Shown here piece by piece: positions 20,162 to 29,474 of a stretch of DNA of 64,000 nucleotides. Every line of letters begins with the position of its first letter. Within the stretch, counting starts at the first letter, position 1. Below the pieces are notes generated by a model. It was not told the DNA's origin and did no database searches. It worked only from the letters and a program-made list of their open reading frames with translations. Source of the stretch: Naegleria lovaniensis. Taxonomy: Eukaryota; Heterolobosea; Eutetramitea; Acrasida; Naegleriidae. The stretch covers positions 526,219 to 590,218 of the forward strand of contig NW_025407847.1 in NCBI RefSeq assembly GCF_003324165.1, given 5' to 3'. The position numbers were made by a program, and so were the translations under genes.

Positions 20162-21897
20162 ATGTCGAAACAAGAGCATGTTCAGTTTCATGCCGACCCG
20201 AACACTATTGCACCTCCATCTACACGAAACAACACTCAAAAATTGATTGCAACAACAAGGATGAGAAATGATGACATGGTGAGGATGGTCATTGTTGATT
20301 TTTCAAATTCGGCTTTTCACGATGATGAAAATTATGATCAACAACACACCCAAAATTTGGAAAATTTATTGAAAAAGAAATTTACATTGCAACAAGCCGG
20401 AAAGAAGAAATGGTTATTGAATCGAGAATTGAAATATGAGAATTTCTTTCCAGTCGAATTTATGAATGATCAAGAATTTGTGTTGAATCACATCGAAAAG
20501 TTTGGTTATGGATTAGGCTATACATCACCACATCTAACCGAAGACAGAGATTTTATGTTGAAAGCAGTTCAACTCAATGGAGGGTATGCATTGGGATATG
20601 CAAGTGAAAGCATTAGAAATGATAAACAAGTAGTATTGAAAGCCATCAACCAAACGGTGAGGCATTGTGTGATGCCTCAATAGATCTTCAAAATGACACT
20701 GAATTTGTGCTAAAAGCTGTTCGACAGAATGGAAATGCTCTACGGGGTGTACACAGCGCAGTCTTGCAGCGAGAAGTAGCGTTAGCTGCTGTACAACAAA
20801 ATGGAGAAGCATTGCAATTTGTTCAGTCAACAGATTGGATTTATGACAAGGTAATAATTTTTGAAGCAATCAAACAAAACAAAAAGGCACTTCGATGGGT
20901 ACCTGCAGGTTTTCTACAAGACCCCGATTTTATGTTAAAAGCTCTCAAAATAATATTTCCTGAATTTGGGGCTTTGGAGTCTTTTGACTATGCCAACAAA
21001 GCAATCATGATCAAAGTTGTGCAAGAATTTGGATTGTTGTTGGAATTTGCGTCCAATGACTTGAAGCATGATAGAGATATTATTCTGAATGCTGTTAGAA
21101 ATGATGGTGACGCATTGAAACTTGCTACTTGGTGGAGTCATGACAAAGAAATTGCATTGATCGCCGTTAAAAACAATGGTTACGCATTGGAGCATGTCTC
21201 TAACGATCTGAGACGAGACAGAAACGTTGTATTGGAGGCGGTAAAGCAAAATGGAAATGCTCTTCAATTTGCATCAAATGATTTAAGGAACGACTATGAG
21301 ATTGCACTAGCATCTGTTAGACAAGATAGTTGTGCTCTGGCTTACGTAGGTGAGATGACAACACGTTATCCTGAAATTGTACTTGAAGCAATCAGAAAAA
21401 ATAGCCATGCCGTGCGATATGTTGCCAAGAGAGTATTATACGACAAACAATTCTTGTTGAAGCTTGTCAAACTTGGATGCAACCATGTTCTACAATATGC
21501 AGCAAGACAATTTACTCAGGACAAGGAATTTGTGTTACAAGCTGTGAAACACGACGGCCTTGTTGTATCATGTTACGATTTCGTTTTTTCTTCTGACAAG
21601 GAAATCATGTTAGAAGCAGTTAGGAATAATGGATGTGCATTGAAGTATGCAAGTCGTGAATTGAGAAAAGATCCAGAGCTTGTGTGGGAAGCTCTTAAAT
21701 GTCATGGTTACGTTTTAAAGTATAGTGATGAATTATTTCAAGTGAGAATGGATCATTGTTATTATGGTGCTTATTTAGGCAAAACCGAACAGTGTTCACC
21801 AAAAACCAAACCGCAATCAAAACAAGTACATGATGACATGAAAATGATTATGGTCGATGGATGTTCAAATGACACGATGAACGACGATTCTCGTTAG
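20162..21897 (+). CDS. DUF4116-repeat protein, copy E (about 578 aa, one frame break)
   Basis: A family member with its start at ATG 20162 (AAAAAATGTCG). The N-terminus has VRMVIVDFSNSAFHDDEN, then KKWLLNREL, FFPVEFMNDQ and the helical units; the landmark is ALESFDYANKAIM and the cap ELFQVRMDHCYYGAYLG. A Cys/Asp-rich tail of about 38 residues follows the cap, longer than in the other copies. One frame break lies near 20655: INQ and NGEALCDAS are contiguous in the family but one base short in an A-run (CCAAACGG). With one more base the length would be a multiple of three. More divergent from A-C than these are from each other. Confidence 0.8.
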
Positions 21898-22250
21898 AAC
21901 TTGTTTGAAAATCTTACATGTGTCATAATGGGTTTGAAGACGAATTCTCTCAAGACCAACGAACATTAGTACTATGGTGCAGATAGTTAATTCTTGTCAA
22001 GATTATCAAAATTGAGTACTGGAATTCTTTTGGTACCTTTATGAACTAAGGCTCCTCCACCTTGAATTGATTCCTTTTCCATGAAGGAATTATGAATTCT
22101 TTTGGGACCTTTCTATCAGGAAGAGTTGATATCTGTGTTGTACTGGTGAAGTATTGAACACTTGTTTACCACAATAATACTCATGTTTTACAACAAGTTT
22201 ACGGCTAGAATATTGATCTATAATAATTTCCTTTCAAAAAAAATATTCAT
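21898..22250. other. Intergenic between DUF4116 copies E and F
   Basis: About 350 bp. The word GGAATTCTTTTGG(T/G)ACCTTT is repeated at about 22021 and 22095. No coding frame or structured RNA is visible. Confidence 0.4.
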
Positions 22251-23972
22251 ATGCCCAGTTTGATGAACACACAAGTCGTGCTGGTATTAAGTTCATTCTT
22301 TCAAAGTGATGATCACGATGATGATATTACTAATCCATACAAAATTCGGAGACTGGAAATATTATTGAAAAAGAAATTTTTATTGCAACAAGAAGGAAAA
22401 TTGAAATGGTTATTGAATCGGGAAGCGAGATATGAGAGATTCTTTCCAGTGGAGTTTATGAATGATCAAGAATTTGTGTTGAACCACATTAAAAAGTATA
22501 ATTATGGATTGGAATATGCATCGGAGCCATTGAAACGAAGTAGAGATTTTGTATTGAAAGTGGTTCAGCAAAAAGGCTCGGAATTAAAATTTGCAAGTAA
22601 AAATATTCTCAATGATCAAGAAGTAGTGCTAACAGCCATCAAACAAGATTTTATTGTATTGTCATATGCTTCAAGAGAACTGCAAGATAACAAGGAATTT
22701 GTGTTGGAAGCCATTCGACAGAATGGACTAGCTTTGCACTCTGCTAAAGCAGAATTTAAGGGAGACAGAGAAATAGTTTTGACTGCTGTCCATCAAAATT
22801 GTGACGCCTTTTTAAGTGCATCCAAAGATATGTCAAAAGACAAACAAATTATTTTTGAAACAATCAAACAAAATAAGAAGGCACTTCGATGGATATCAAA
22901 AGATCTTCTCAAAGATCATGGCTTTATGTTGGAAGTTCTAAAGATTATATTTCCAGAATTTAAAAATTTAGAATCTTTTGATTATTCTCAGAAAGATATA
23001 ATGCTCAACGTTGTTCGAGAGTTTGGATTTTTGTTGGAATTTGCAAGTGAATCACTCAAGAATGATCGTGATAATGTTTTAAATGCTGTCACCTCGGTTC
23101 ATTTTGCGTTATATGATAATTCACTTTGTTTTGCTCATGAAGACTTGAGAAACGACAAGGAAATTGTACTTGCGGCTGTAAAACAAGATGGATATGCATT
23201 ACAGTTTGCATCTGAAGAGCTAAAGAACGACAAGGATGTTGTACTTACTGCTGTCAATCAAAGCCGATGTGGTTTTTGCTATGCATCTGATGCCATGAAG
23301 GAGGATAAGGAAGTTGTGTTGACTGCTGTCCATCGACATGTGCATACCTTATCTGGGGCTGAAAAGTTTAGAAACGATAAAGATGTGGTATTAGCAGCTG
23401 TACACAAAGATGGGCTTTCTCTATGTTATGCATCCAACGAGATGCAGAATGACAGACAAGTTGTATTAACAGCGATAAGACAAAATGGCTTCGCTCTCAA
23501 GTATGCAGGTGAGAAGATGCAAAACGATCCAGAACTTGTTTTGGAAGCTATCCAACAAGTAGGGGGTTATTGGTATTACTCTCAAGTATTGCAATACGCT
23601 TCCAGTGAACTATTGAGCGACAAACAATTCTTGTTAAAAGCGATCAAGCTTGGATGTGAAAATATTCTAGAATTTATACCAATGCCAGAACTTGCAGACG
23701 ACAAGGAATTTGTATTAGCAGCATGCAAACACAATGCTCTTGGTATCATTGGAGACTATTACATTTATTCAGACAAGGAAATCTTGTTACAAGCTGTGAA
23801 AAATAATGGATTTGCATTGCGATATGCCAGCGAAGAGTTGCAACAAGATTCAGAACTTGTGATGGAAGCACTCAAATGCAATGGACATGTGTTGGACTAC
23901 ACTGATGAATTATATCAAGAAAGAATGAAACATTGTTATCATGATGCATATTTGGGTACAATTACACGATAA
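22251..23972 (+). CDS. DUF4116-repeat protein, copy F (intact, 573 aa)
   Basis: An intact 573-residue member, the longest uninterrupted array here: about 19 units of about 24-25 residues (e.g. LRNDKEIVLAAVKQDGYALQ). The N-terminal VDFS motif is changed to VLSSFFQSDDHDDD, but LLKKKFLLQQEGKLKWLLNRE and FFPVEFMNDQEFVLNHIKK are kept. The landmark is LESFDYSQKDIMLNVVREFG; the cap is ELYQERMKHCYHDAYLG. ATG at 22251. Two extra units relative to A-C sit in the C-terminal half, indicating gain or loss of whole units. Function unknown; a soluble alpha-solenoid is inferred. Confidence 0.9.
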   Translation: MPSLMNTQVVLVLSSFFQSDDHDDDITNPYKIRRLEILLKKKFLLQQEGKLKWLLNREARYERFFPVEFMNDQEFVLNHIKKYNYGLEYASEPLKRSRDFVLKVVQQKGSELKFASKNILNDQEVVLTAIKQDFIVLSYASRELQDNKEFVLEAIRQNGLALHSAKAEFKGDREIVLTAVHQNCDAFLSASKDMSKDKQIIFETIKQNKKALRWISKDLLKDHGFMLEVLKIIFPEFKNLESFDYSQKDIMLNVVREFGFLLEFASESLKNDRDNVLNAVTSVHFALYDNSLCFAHEDLRNDKEIVLAAVKQDGYALQFASEELKNDKDVVLTAVNQSRCGFCYASDAMKEDKEVVLTAVHRHVHTLSGAEKFRNDKDVVLAAVHKDGLSLCYASNEMQNDRQVVLTAIRQNGFALKYAGEKMQNDPELVLEAIQQVGGYWYYSQVLQYASSELLSDKQFLLKAIKLGCENILEFIPMPELADDKEFVLAACKHNALGIIGDYYIYSDKEILLQAVKNNGFALRYASEELQQDSELVMEALKCNGHVLDYTDELYQERMKHCYHDAYLGTITR

Positions 23973-24239
23973 GCATGGACAACAGCAATTGAAATGATGG
24001 CGTTTGTTGGTATTAAAGCACAGATGGTTTGTATGCTACTTTATTCAGAAAACAAGTCAACCACCGGTTTGAATAATTCCCTAGCTTGCCTTAATTCGGT
24101 CATGGTTTAAGACACTTTCCACTTTGGTGATGTTGTTTATACGTTATTATCATCAAGATATCACACTCTTGTTAGATAAATCAGAGAGTTTTCCAATGAA
24201 TGAAATTCTTAAATTGGTAGAGCTTAACCTTGGTTTCTG

Positions 24240-24480
24240 ACAGTAGTCAACGCAATGTCTATGTCGTTTTGCAATTCATCTGATGTAAATTTAAGCAAAA
24301 CTTTAACCACTCGCACCACAACTTCTTTGTCTGCATCATCAAAAATTTTGAGAGAACAATTTTTGGGCTTCGGTGCATCTCTTTCATCAGTTTTACCTTA
24401 ACAGTCTTTTGTTTCGCAGCAGTTACCATGATTTCTTGATCGCAGAGGTATTCCACAAAATAATTCCATAGATGAGGATC
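24240..24480 (-). pseudogene. DUF4116 gene remnant
   Basis: The minus strand reads YLCDQEIMVTAAKQ in one frame and VVRVVKVLLKFTSDELQND in another, fragments of the family's repeat units and of the segment after the landmark. It lies about 110 bp beyond the 3' end of copy G. No start or cap remains. Confidence 0.6.
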
Positions 24481-24593
24481 AAAACCAACTTGTTGTTGAT
24501 AATTAGTGGACGTGTCGCATTAAACATTTTCAAGACCTTTATTCCACAACCATTCCATTGGATTTTTGAGATGTTCAACAGTTAAAACGACCA

Positions 24594-26252
24594 TCAATTT
24601 CTATAGGAATTGCTCATTGCTCCCAAATAAGCGTCGCAATAGCAATATTTCATTCTTTCTTGATATAATTCATCACTATACTCTAATACAAAACCATTGC
24701 ATTTAAGTGCTTCCAAAACAAGATCCGGATCTGTTTGTAACTCTTCAGTTGCAAAAAACAACGATGATCCATCGTTTTTCACAGCATTTAACATGAGTTC
24801 CTTATCTGGGCAACTGTAATCGGCTCCAAGCACTCCAAAACAGTTCTGTTGGACTGCTGTCAACATGAATTTCTTATCTTTGACTAATTTCTTTGGAGCA
24901 AATTCAAAAATGTTTTCACATCCATGTTGAATCAAGGACATGACAAAATGTTTGTCTTGCAATAAAATCCTGGAAGCAAATTTCAAGGCACTCCTGTTTT
25001 GTTGAACGGCTTCCAGCACAATAGTTGGATCCCCTTTCAACATGTTGGATGCATACGCAAGAGACTCCCCATTTTGTTTAAGGGTAGCGAATACCACTTG
25101 TCGATCGTTTTGCAACGCTTTGGATGCGTGTTCAAGATCACTTCCATAGTGAGTGACAGCTTCTAACACAACTTCCTTGTCATTCCGCAAGTCTTGAGAA
25201 GCATGTTGAAGAATAGACTTATTTCTAGGTTGTTTGACAACTTGTAACACTATATCCTTATCATTCTTAAACTCTTCAGATAGGTATTTGAATGCTCCGT
25301 AATATTCTTTGATGGCAAGAAATGCCAACTCTCGATCGTGTTGGAGGGTATCAGATGCAAACTGAATGGAACTTCCGTAATTCATGACTGCATTTTGAAC
25401 AACCTCTCGATCGTTTTTAAGTTCATCACTCGCAAATTCAAGCAAGTACCCAAATTTTTGAACTACTTGGATCATGCACTCCTTGTTGGAATAATCAAAA
25501 GTTTCCAATTCTGGAAATATAAATCGGAAAACTGTTGACATGAACTTGGTATCTTTGAGAAAATCGCTCGAAGCATACTGGAGTGCTTGTTCTTTTTGTT
25601 TCACAGCTTCCAAAATAATGTCTTCTTCCAAGTCATCGAGGCATTGCAACACTTCTCCGTTTTGTCGCACAAGTTGCAACACAAACTCATGGTCATCCAG
25701 CAATTCTTCAGAGGCATGTTCGAAAGCCAATGATTCGTTCTTTACTGCTGCCAATACCACTTCTTTATCACTGAGAAATGTTTCATCTGCAAATTCAATT
25801 TCTGAACCCTTGTGTTGAACCACTTTCAACACAAATTCTCGATCTTGTTTTAGTGGTGTAGATGCAAGTTCCAGTCCATATTCATACTTTTTAATATGAT
25901 TCAACACAAATTCAGGATCGTTCATGAATTCGACTGGAAGGAATTCTTCATATTTCAACGCTCGATTCAAAAGCCATTTCTTTTTACCTTCTTGTTGTAA
26001 TGAGAATTTCTTTTGTAGATGTACCATTTCCTTTTGAACAGGAGATTTCGACGATGAATTTGAAAAATCAAGTAGAATCAAATGCACATGATGTTTGTCG
26101 TCATTCTTTTCATCCATGCATGTCATACTTGTTGGTTGTACCAATTTTTGTTTCTTGATTTTTGGTGATACATCAAACTCCTCTTGGTTTTCGGTGTTGT
26201 TGTCGAGGTTGTTGATGGAAGCCTGGGTGTGGTCATGATCTCGTTTGAACAT
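24594..26252 (-). CDS. DUF4116-repeat protein, copy G (intact, 552 aa)
   Basis: An intact 552-residue member on the minus strand with ATG at 26252 (AAAAAATGTTC). The N-terminal 55 residues are polar (DNNTENQEEFD, then KIKKQKLVQP) before VHLILLDFSNSSSKS. KKKWLLNRALKYEEFLPVEF, the helical units, LETFDYSNKECMIQVVQ and the cap ELYQERMKYCYCDAYLG follow. The same KKQKL basic patch occurs in copies C, H and I and could be a nuclear localisation signal (inference). Its start resembles that of pseudogene D (MFK.DHD), so D and G form a subfamily. Confidence 0.9.
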   Translation of the reverse strand: MFKRDHDHTQASINNLDNNTENQEEFDVSPKIKKQKLVQPTSMTCMDEKNDDKHHVHLILLDFSNSSSKSPVQKEMVHLQKKFSLQQEGKKKWLLNRALKYEEFLPVEFMNDPEFVLNHIKKYEYGLELASTPLKQDREFVLKVVQHKGSEIEFADETFLSDKEVVLAAVKNESLAFEHASEELLDDHEFVLQLVRQNGEVLQCLDDLEEDIILEAVKQKEQALQYASSDFLKDTKFMSTVFRFIFPELETFDYSNKECMIQVVQKFGYLLEFASDELKNDREVVQNAVMNYGSSIQFASDTLQHDRELAFLAIKEYYGAFKYLSEEFKNDKDIVLQVVKQPRNKSILQHASQDLRNDKEVVLEAVTHYGSDLEHASKALQNDRQVVFATLKQNGESLAYASNMLKGDPTIVLEAVQQNRSALKFASRILLQDKHFVMSLIQHGCENIFEFAPKKLVKDKKFMLTAVQQNCFGVLGADYSCPDKELMLNAVKNDGSSLFFATEELQTDPDLVLEALKCNGFVLEYSDELYQERMKYCYCDAYLGAMSNSYRN

Positions 26253-26670
26253 TTTTTGTGCACAGAAACAACTCGTAGACTTTCAACATCTGACAGGAAG
26301 TGGACCTCCTAAAATTCATCAGTCCCGCGGACCCTGTGAGCCTTTACAAAAAAAAGGTGTGTTTCAGGGCCGGGTTCCATTTTGCCACTTTTGTTAGGTT
26401 TCGATGAAACTCAATTGAGTTAACTCATCATCTTCTCGTCAAGATCCGTCCAAAAAATAATTAGGAACCATCCATGGATGGCCCAGTTCTCTTTGAAATT
26501 TTCAATTTTCAAATATCTCTATTCCAAACATTTGCTCTCTTCCATCGTTCTCGTTTGTCGTGAATGGAATTGCCGAATGTGTCGTGAAACTTGCACCACT
26601 ATCATTTGACAACTTTCCGAATCAAAAAAAATTTGCTGTTTTCTGAATTACTGCAGGGAACTTGGTTGTG
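26253..26670. other. Intergenic region, no gene seen
   Basis: About 420 bp. It contains a locally G+C-rich stretch (about 26310-26400, e.g. GGGCCGGGTTCCATTTTGCC) unlike the surrounding AT-rich DNA. No tRNA or coding frame found. Confidence 0.4.
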
Positions 26671-27390
26671 TCACAAAAAATCCATACAATTATATGAATC
26701 ATGCAAGAACGAAGGAATTTCTTTCTTTACATCGGAAAGAACAATATTCTGTTGGTGACTTTCATCCTTGAATTGAGCAAACTTCATTTTCAATAAAGGT
26801 CCTTTGTTTGAGATTTGAATACATTCATTATTGAACTGTGTAAAAATAGTGGTTTTTGCATTCTCTTTCGTACATATCCTCAAAGGAGTCATCATGGAAT
26901 CAAAAGCACACGCTCTGGGTGTTGTTACCGGTGAAGAAATGGATCCAACAGAGCTAGTGTCCGACCCTGAAGAGTCCTCATTTCCATTCAGTAACATGAA
27001 TCGCTCAAAGGGAGTCTTTTGAAAAGGTCGTGAAGGAGAAGTATGAGTAGTAATACCGAGCGCATGGGTGTGTTTTGGAGATGATGATTTGTCGTTTTTA
27101 TCCGACGATATGGAGAATTTTCTTTTTGGTGAGCCACTTATATTGAGGTTTCCGGGCCGGCTGTGATCATTACTCATGCTACTGTTCAATAAACTCTTCT
27201 TGTACATTTCTCGAGTTGTATCCGTGGTATTCATTGTGAACGGAGCATCTGATGGTGATAATGTACTTTCAAATTGAGTGGTAATTCGAGAAAGACTCGA
27301 AGAAAAAAGCCTTCTCTTTTCTCCCATTTCTGGTGTTCGGAGTGGGAGTGGTGTGGTAGGCATCTGTTGTTGATGAAAATTTTCTTCCAT
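26671..27390 (-). CDS. Hypothetical Ser/Thr-Pro-rich protein (239 aa)
   Basis: A 239-residue protein from ATG 27390. I do not recognise it. It is mostly low complexity and probably disordered, rich in Ser, Thr, Asn and Pro, with many minimal proline-directed phosphorylation sites (TPLPLRTPE, GSPKRK, SSPKH, TSPSRP, KTPFERF, TTPRA, MTPLR). SPKRK is a full CDK consensus. Only the last about 60 residues look folded. This composition is typical of cell-cycle or cytoskeletal regulators, but that is inference. No signal peptide or membrane segment. Confidence 0.6.
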   Translation of the reverse strand: MEENFHQQQMPTTPLPLRTPEMGEKRRLFSSSLSRITTQFESTLSPSDAPFTMNTTDTTREMYKKSLLNSSMSNDHSRPGNLNISGSPKRKFSISSDKNDKSSSPKHTHALGITTHTSPSRPFQKTPFERFMLLNGNEDSSGSDTSSVGSISSPVTTPRACAFDSMMTPLRICTKENAKTTIFTQFNNECIQISNKGPLLKMKFAQFKDESHQQNIVLSDVKKEIPSFLHDSYNCMDFL

Positions 27391-27569
27391 GTTAGATGAT
27401 TATATATACGATGAGAATTAGAATTTGAGGCGATCTCGAATTTTTTTTCGTTGTAATTTTTGTACCGCCTCAATGCCTTATTTGTTGAACAAATAAATTC
27501 ATAGATCCATGTAGTAATGAATCAACATATGTCGTCATGAATATTCCAAAACGCATGCACACCAACAAA

Positions 27570-28986
27570 TTACTCCTTCTTTAGAACCAGTTGTCGAGTG
27601 ACCTCTTCACACAATTCAACCATTCTCTTTGCATGAAGAATATTCACAATCATGGCTATAGAGATACCTCGAGAAGGAACCATGTACAGTATGGAACAAC
27701 AACCGCAGGCTCCTCCCGTATGATACACGAGTTTTTCTTCTTTACCATTCAACTGAATGGATTTCACAACAAATCCAATTCCATACTGAGTAGGTAGTCC
27801 TTCATTGGTTTTTTGAGAAATCCACAAGGTTTGATCAATGAGTGGTCCAGGAAGTAATTTTTGTAAACCATTCGCAAATTTGATAAGATCCTGACATGTG
27901 GATAACATGCCACCTCCAGCCCATTTGTAGCTGATAGTTGGATTGGTATTAATACAAATCATAACAATGATCATCATAAATTCGTTGTGAGGTCATACCC
28001 AAATTTCAAAGACATATATGTTGGAATACTACATACCTATTGTCTACACTTGGTACATTTAACAATTCATAAGCATTATCTCCAGTATCTCTCATGTAGA
28101 ATGAACTTCGATTGTAAATGATCTTATTCTTTTCATCGAATGTGGTATTATTCATCTCGAGTGCATCGAAAATATGCTTCTTACAAAATGATTTAAAATC
28201 TTTCGCATTTTGAAGGAAAATTTTTGTTTCAAGCGGCAATAAAGGATTCTCTGATTGAGCTTTCAACACCTCTTCCATTACAGCACTCATAAGCGTATAG
28301 CCGTATGTGGAATAAGAATACTTGTCGCCTGGTTTGGCCACAAGCTCGTCTCGAATGAACATTTCACATGCATCAATTATAGAAGGATAGTTTTTGCTCC
28401 AGCTCATGAATTCCTTCTCGACGTCTTTGTAATCTCTTACACCACTCATATGTGAGGCCAATTGTCGTAGAGTGATGGTATTAAATTTCTCTTCCTTGTA
28501 CACGAGTTCTGAAGGAATTTTCTTTTTTGATTCTTCTGATAGATATTCAAAGATGGGCCGATCTAAATCCACAAGCCCCTTCTCAATCATTAAAGCAAGT
28601 GCCACCGTGGATATGGGTTTAGAAATACTTGCAATTCGAAATTTGGTGGTATCATTGACAAGAACTCGTTGTTCAACGTTGGAAAAGCCAAAACATTGTT
28701 GATAAATCAGTGATCCATTTTGAGAAATTGCAACTTGCATACCAGGACTAGAAACTGTTTCTTTAAATGACTGAAATATTAAATCAAGTTGTTTCTTTTG
28801 TTCTTGGCTTAGGGTTGATTGGGATGGAATATTCATTGAGTGTTGTTGTTGCTCATCTCCCATGACATGCTGATGATCAAAACCTTCCTGAGCAGTAATT
28901 GTGCTGTTGATATTTGGATGAATACTATCTTTCAATAAATACCAAGCCAATCCACTTCCAACAATACAAGCAAGAGCCATTTTCAT
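27570..28986 (-). CDS. Beta-lactamase-related serine hydrolase, LACTB-like (436 aa, two exons)
   Basis: Exons complement(28037..28986) and complement(27570..27930), with a 106-nt GTATGT...TATCAG intron. The splice creates SVDNSYKWAGGGMLST, which closely resembles the corresponding stretch of animal LACTB. The penicillin-binding/beta-lactamase fold is shown by the nucleophile motif SISK (residues 120-123), YST (225-227) and HTGG near the C-terminus. An N-terminal hydrophobic helix (ALACIVGSGLAWYLL) suggests a membrane anchor or mitochondrial import, as in LACTB, which forms filaments in the intermembrane space and is reported to act as a protease. Substrate here unknown. Confidence 0.85.
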
Positions 28987-29474
28987 TAAATTCGTATGAT
29001 GATTTGTTGTGTTCCGACTCGGAAATTCTGTTTGATCATCATTTCCGATATTGTTGTTCTTATAATTGTGATGGAAATGATACTTTGAAAATCTGTAGCA
29101 CCATCGTTTTGATCCTCCGAAAAGAAGAAAATTTTGACAACAATTCCGACGAAGTATTCAATCTTTTCCTGCGAGAGAAACTGCAGTATGTGGTTCGAAC
29201 CAATTTTTTCATTTTGTTCACAAATCAACGTTGTGCTGATCAACCATCGTGGTATAATACAGAATTACCAAGTTCGTGGTAGACATTTTGAATTTCTAAA
29301 TGTTAAAAGGCAGTACTGTACACCTCTGTTAACAGGTGGTTATTAAGGTAAGAGTAACAATAGTGAACAACCGAGAATTTGAGAATTTCCAAGGATCATC
29401 CAGATACTTCTCAGAACTGACGGCACCATTCAGTGAGGTTTGGTACAACTAATGAAGTTACCCAAACTTGATCG
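28987..29474. other. Intergenic (promoter side of the LACTB-like gene), no gene seen
   Basis: About 490 bp between divergent genes. Short open frames on both strands overlap and lack any family signature. Confidence 0.4.

Noticed and set aside
20162-21897. Calling copies E, H and I pseudogenes
   Set aside because: Each has only one break, each fits a single missing base, and start, landmark and cap are all intact; assembly error is more likely.
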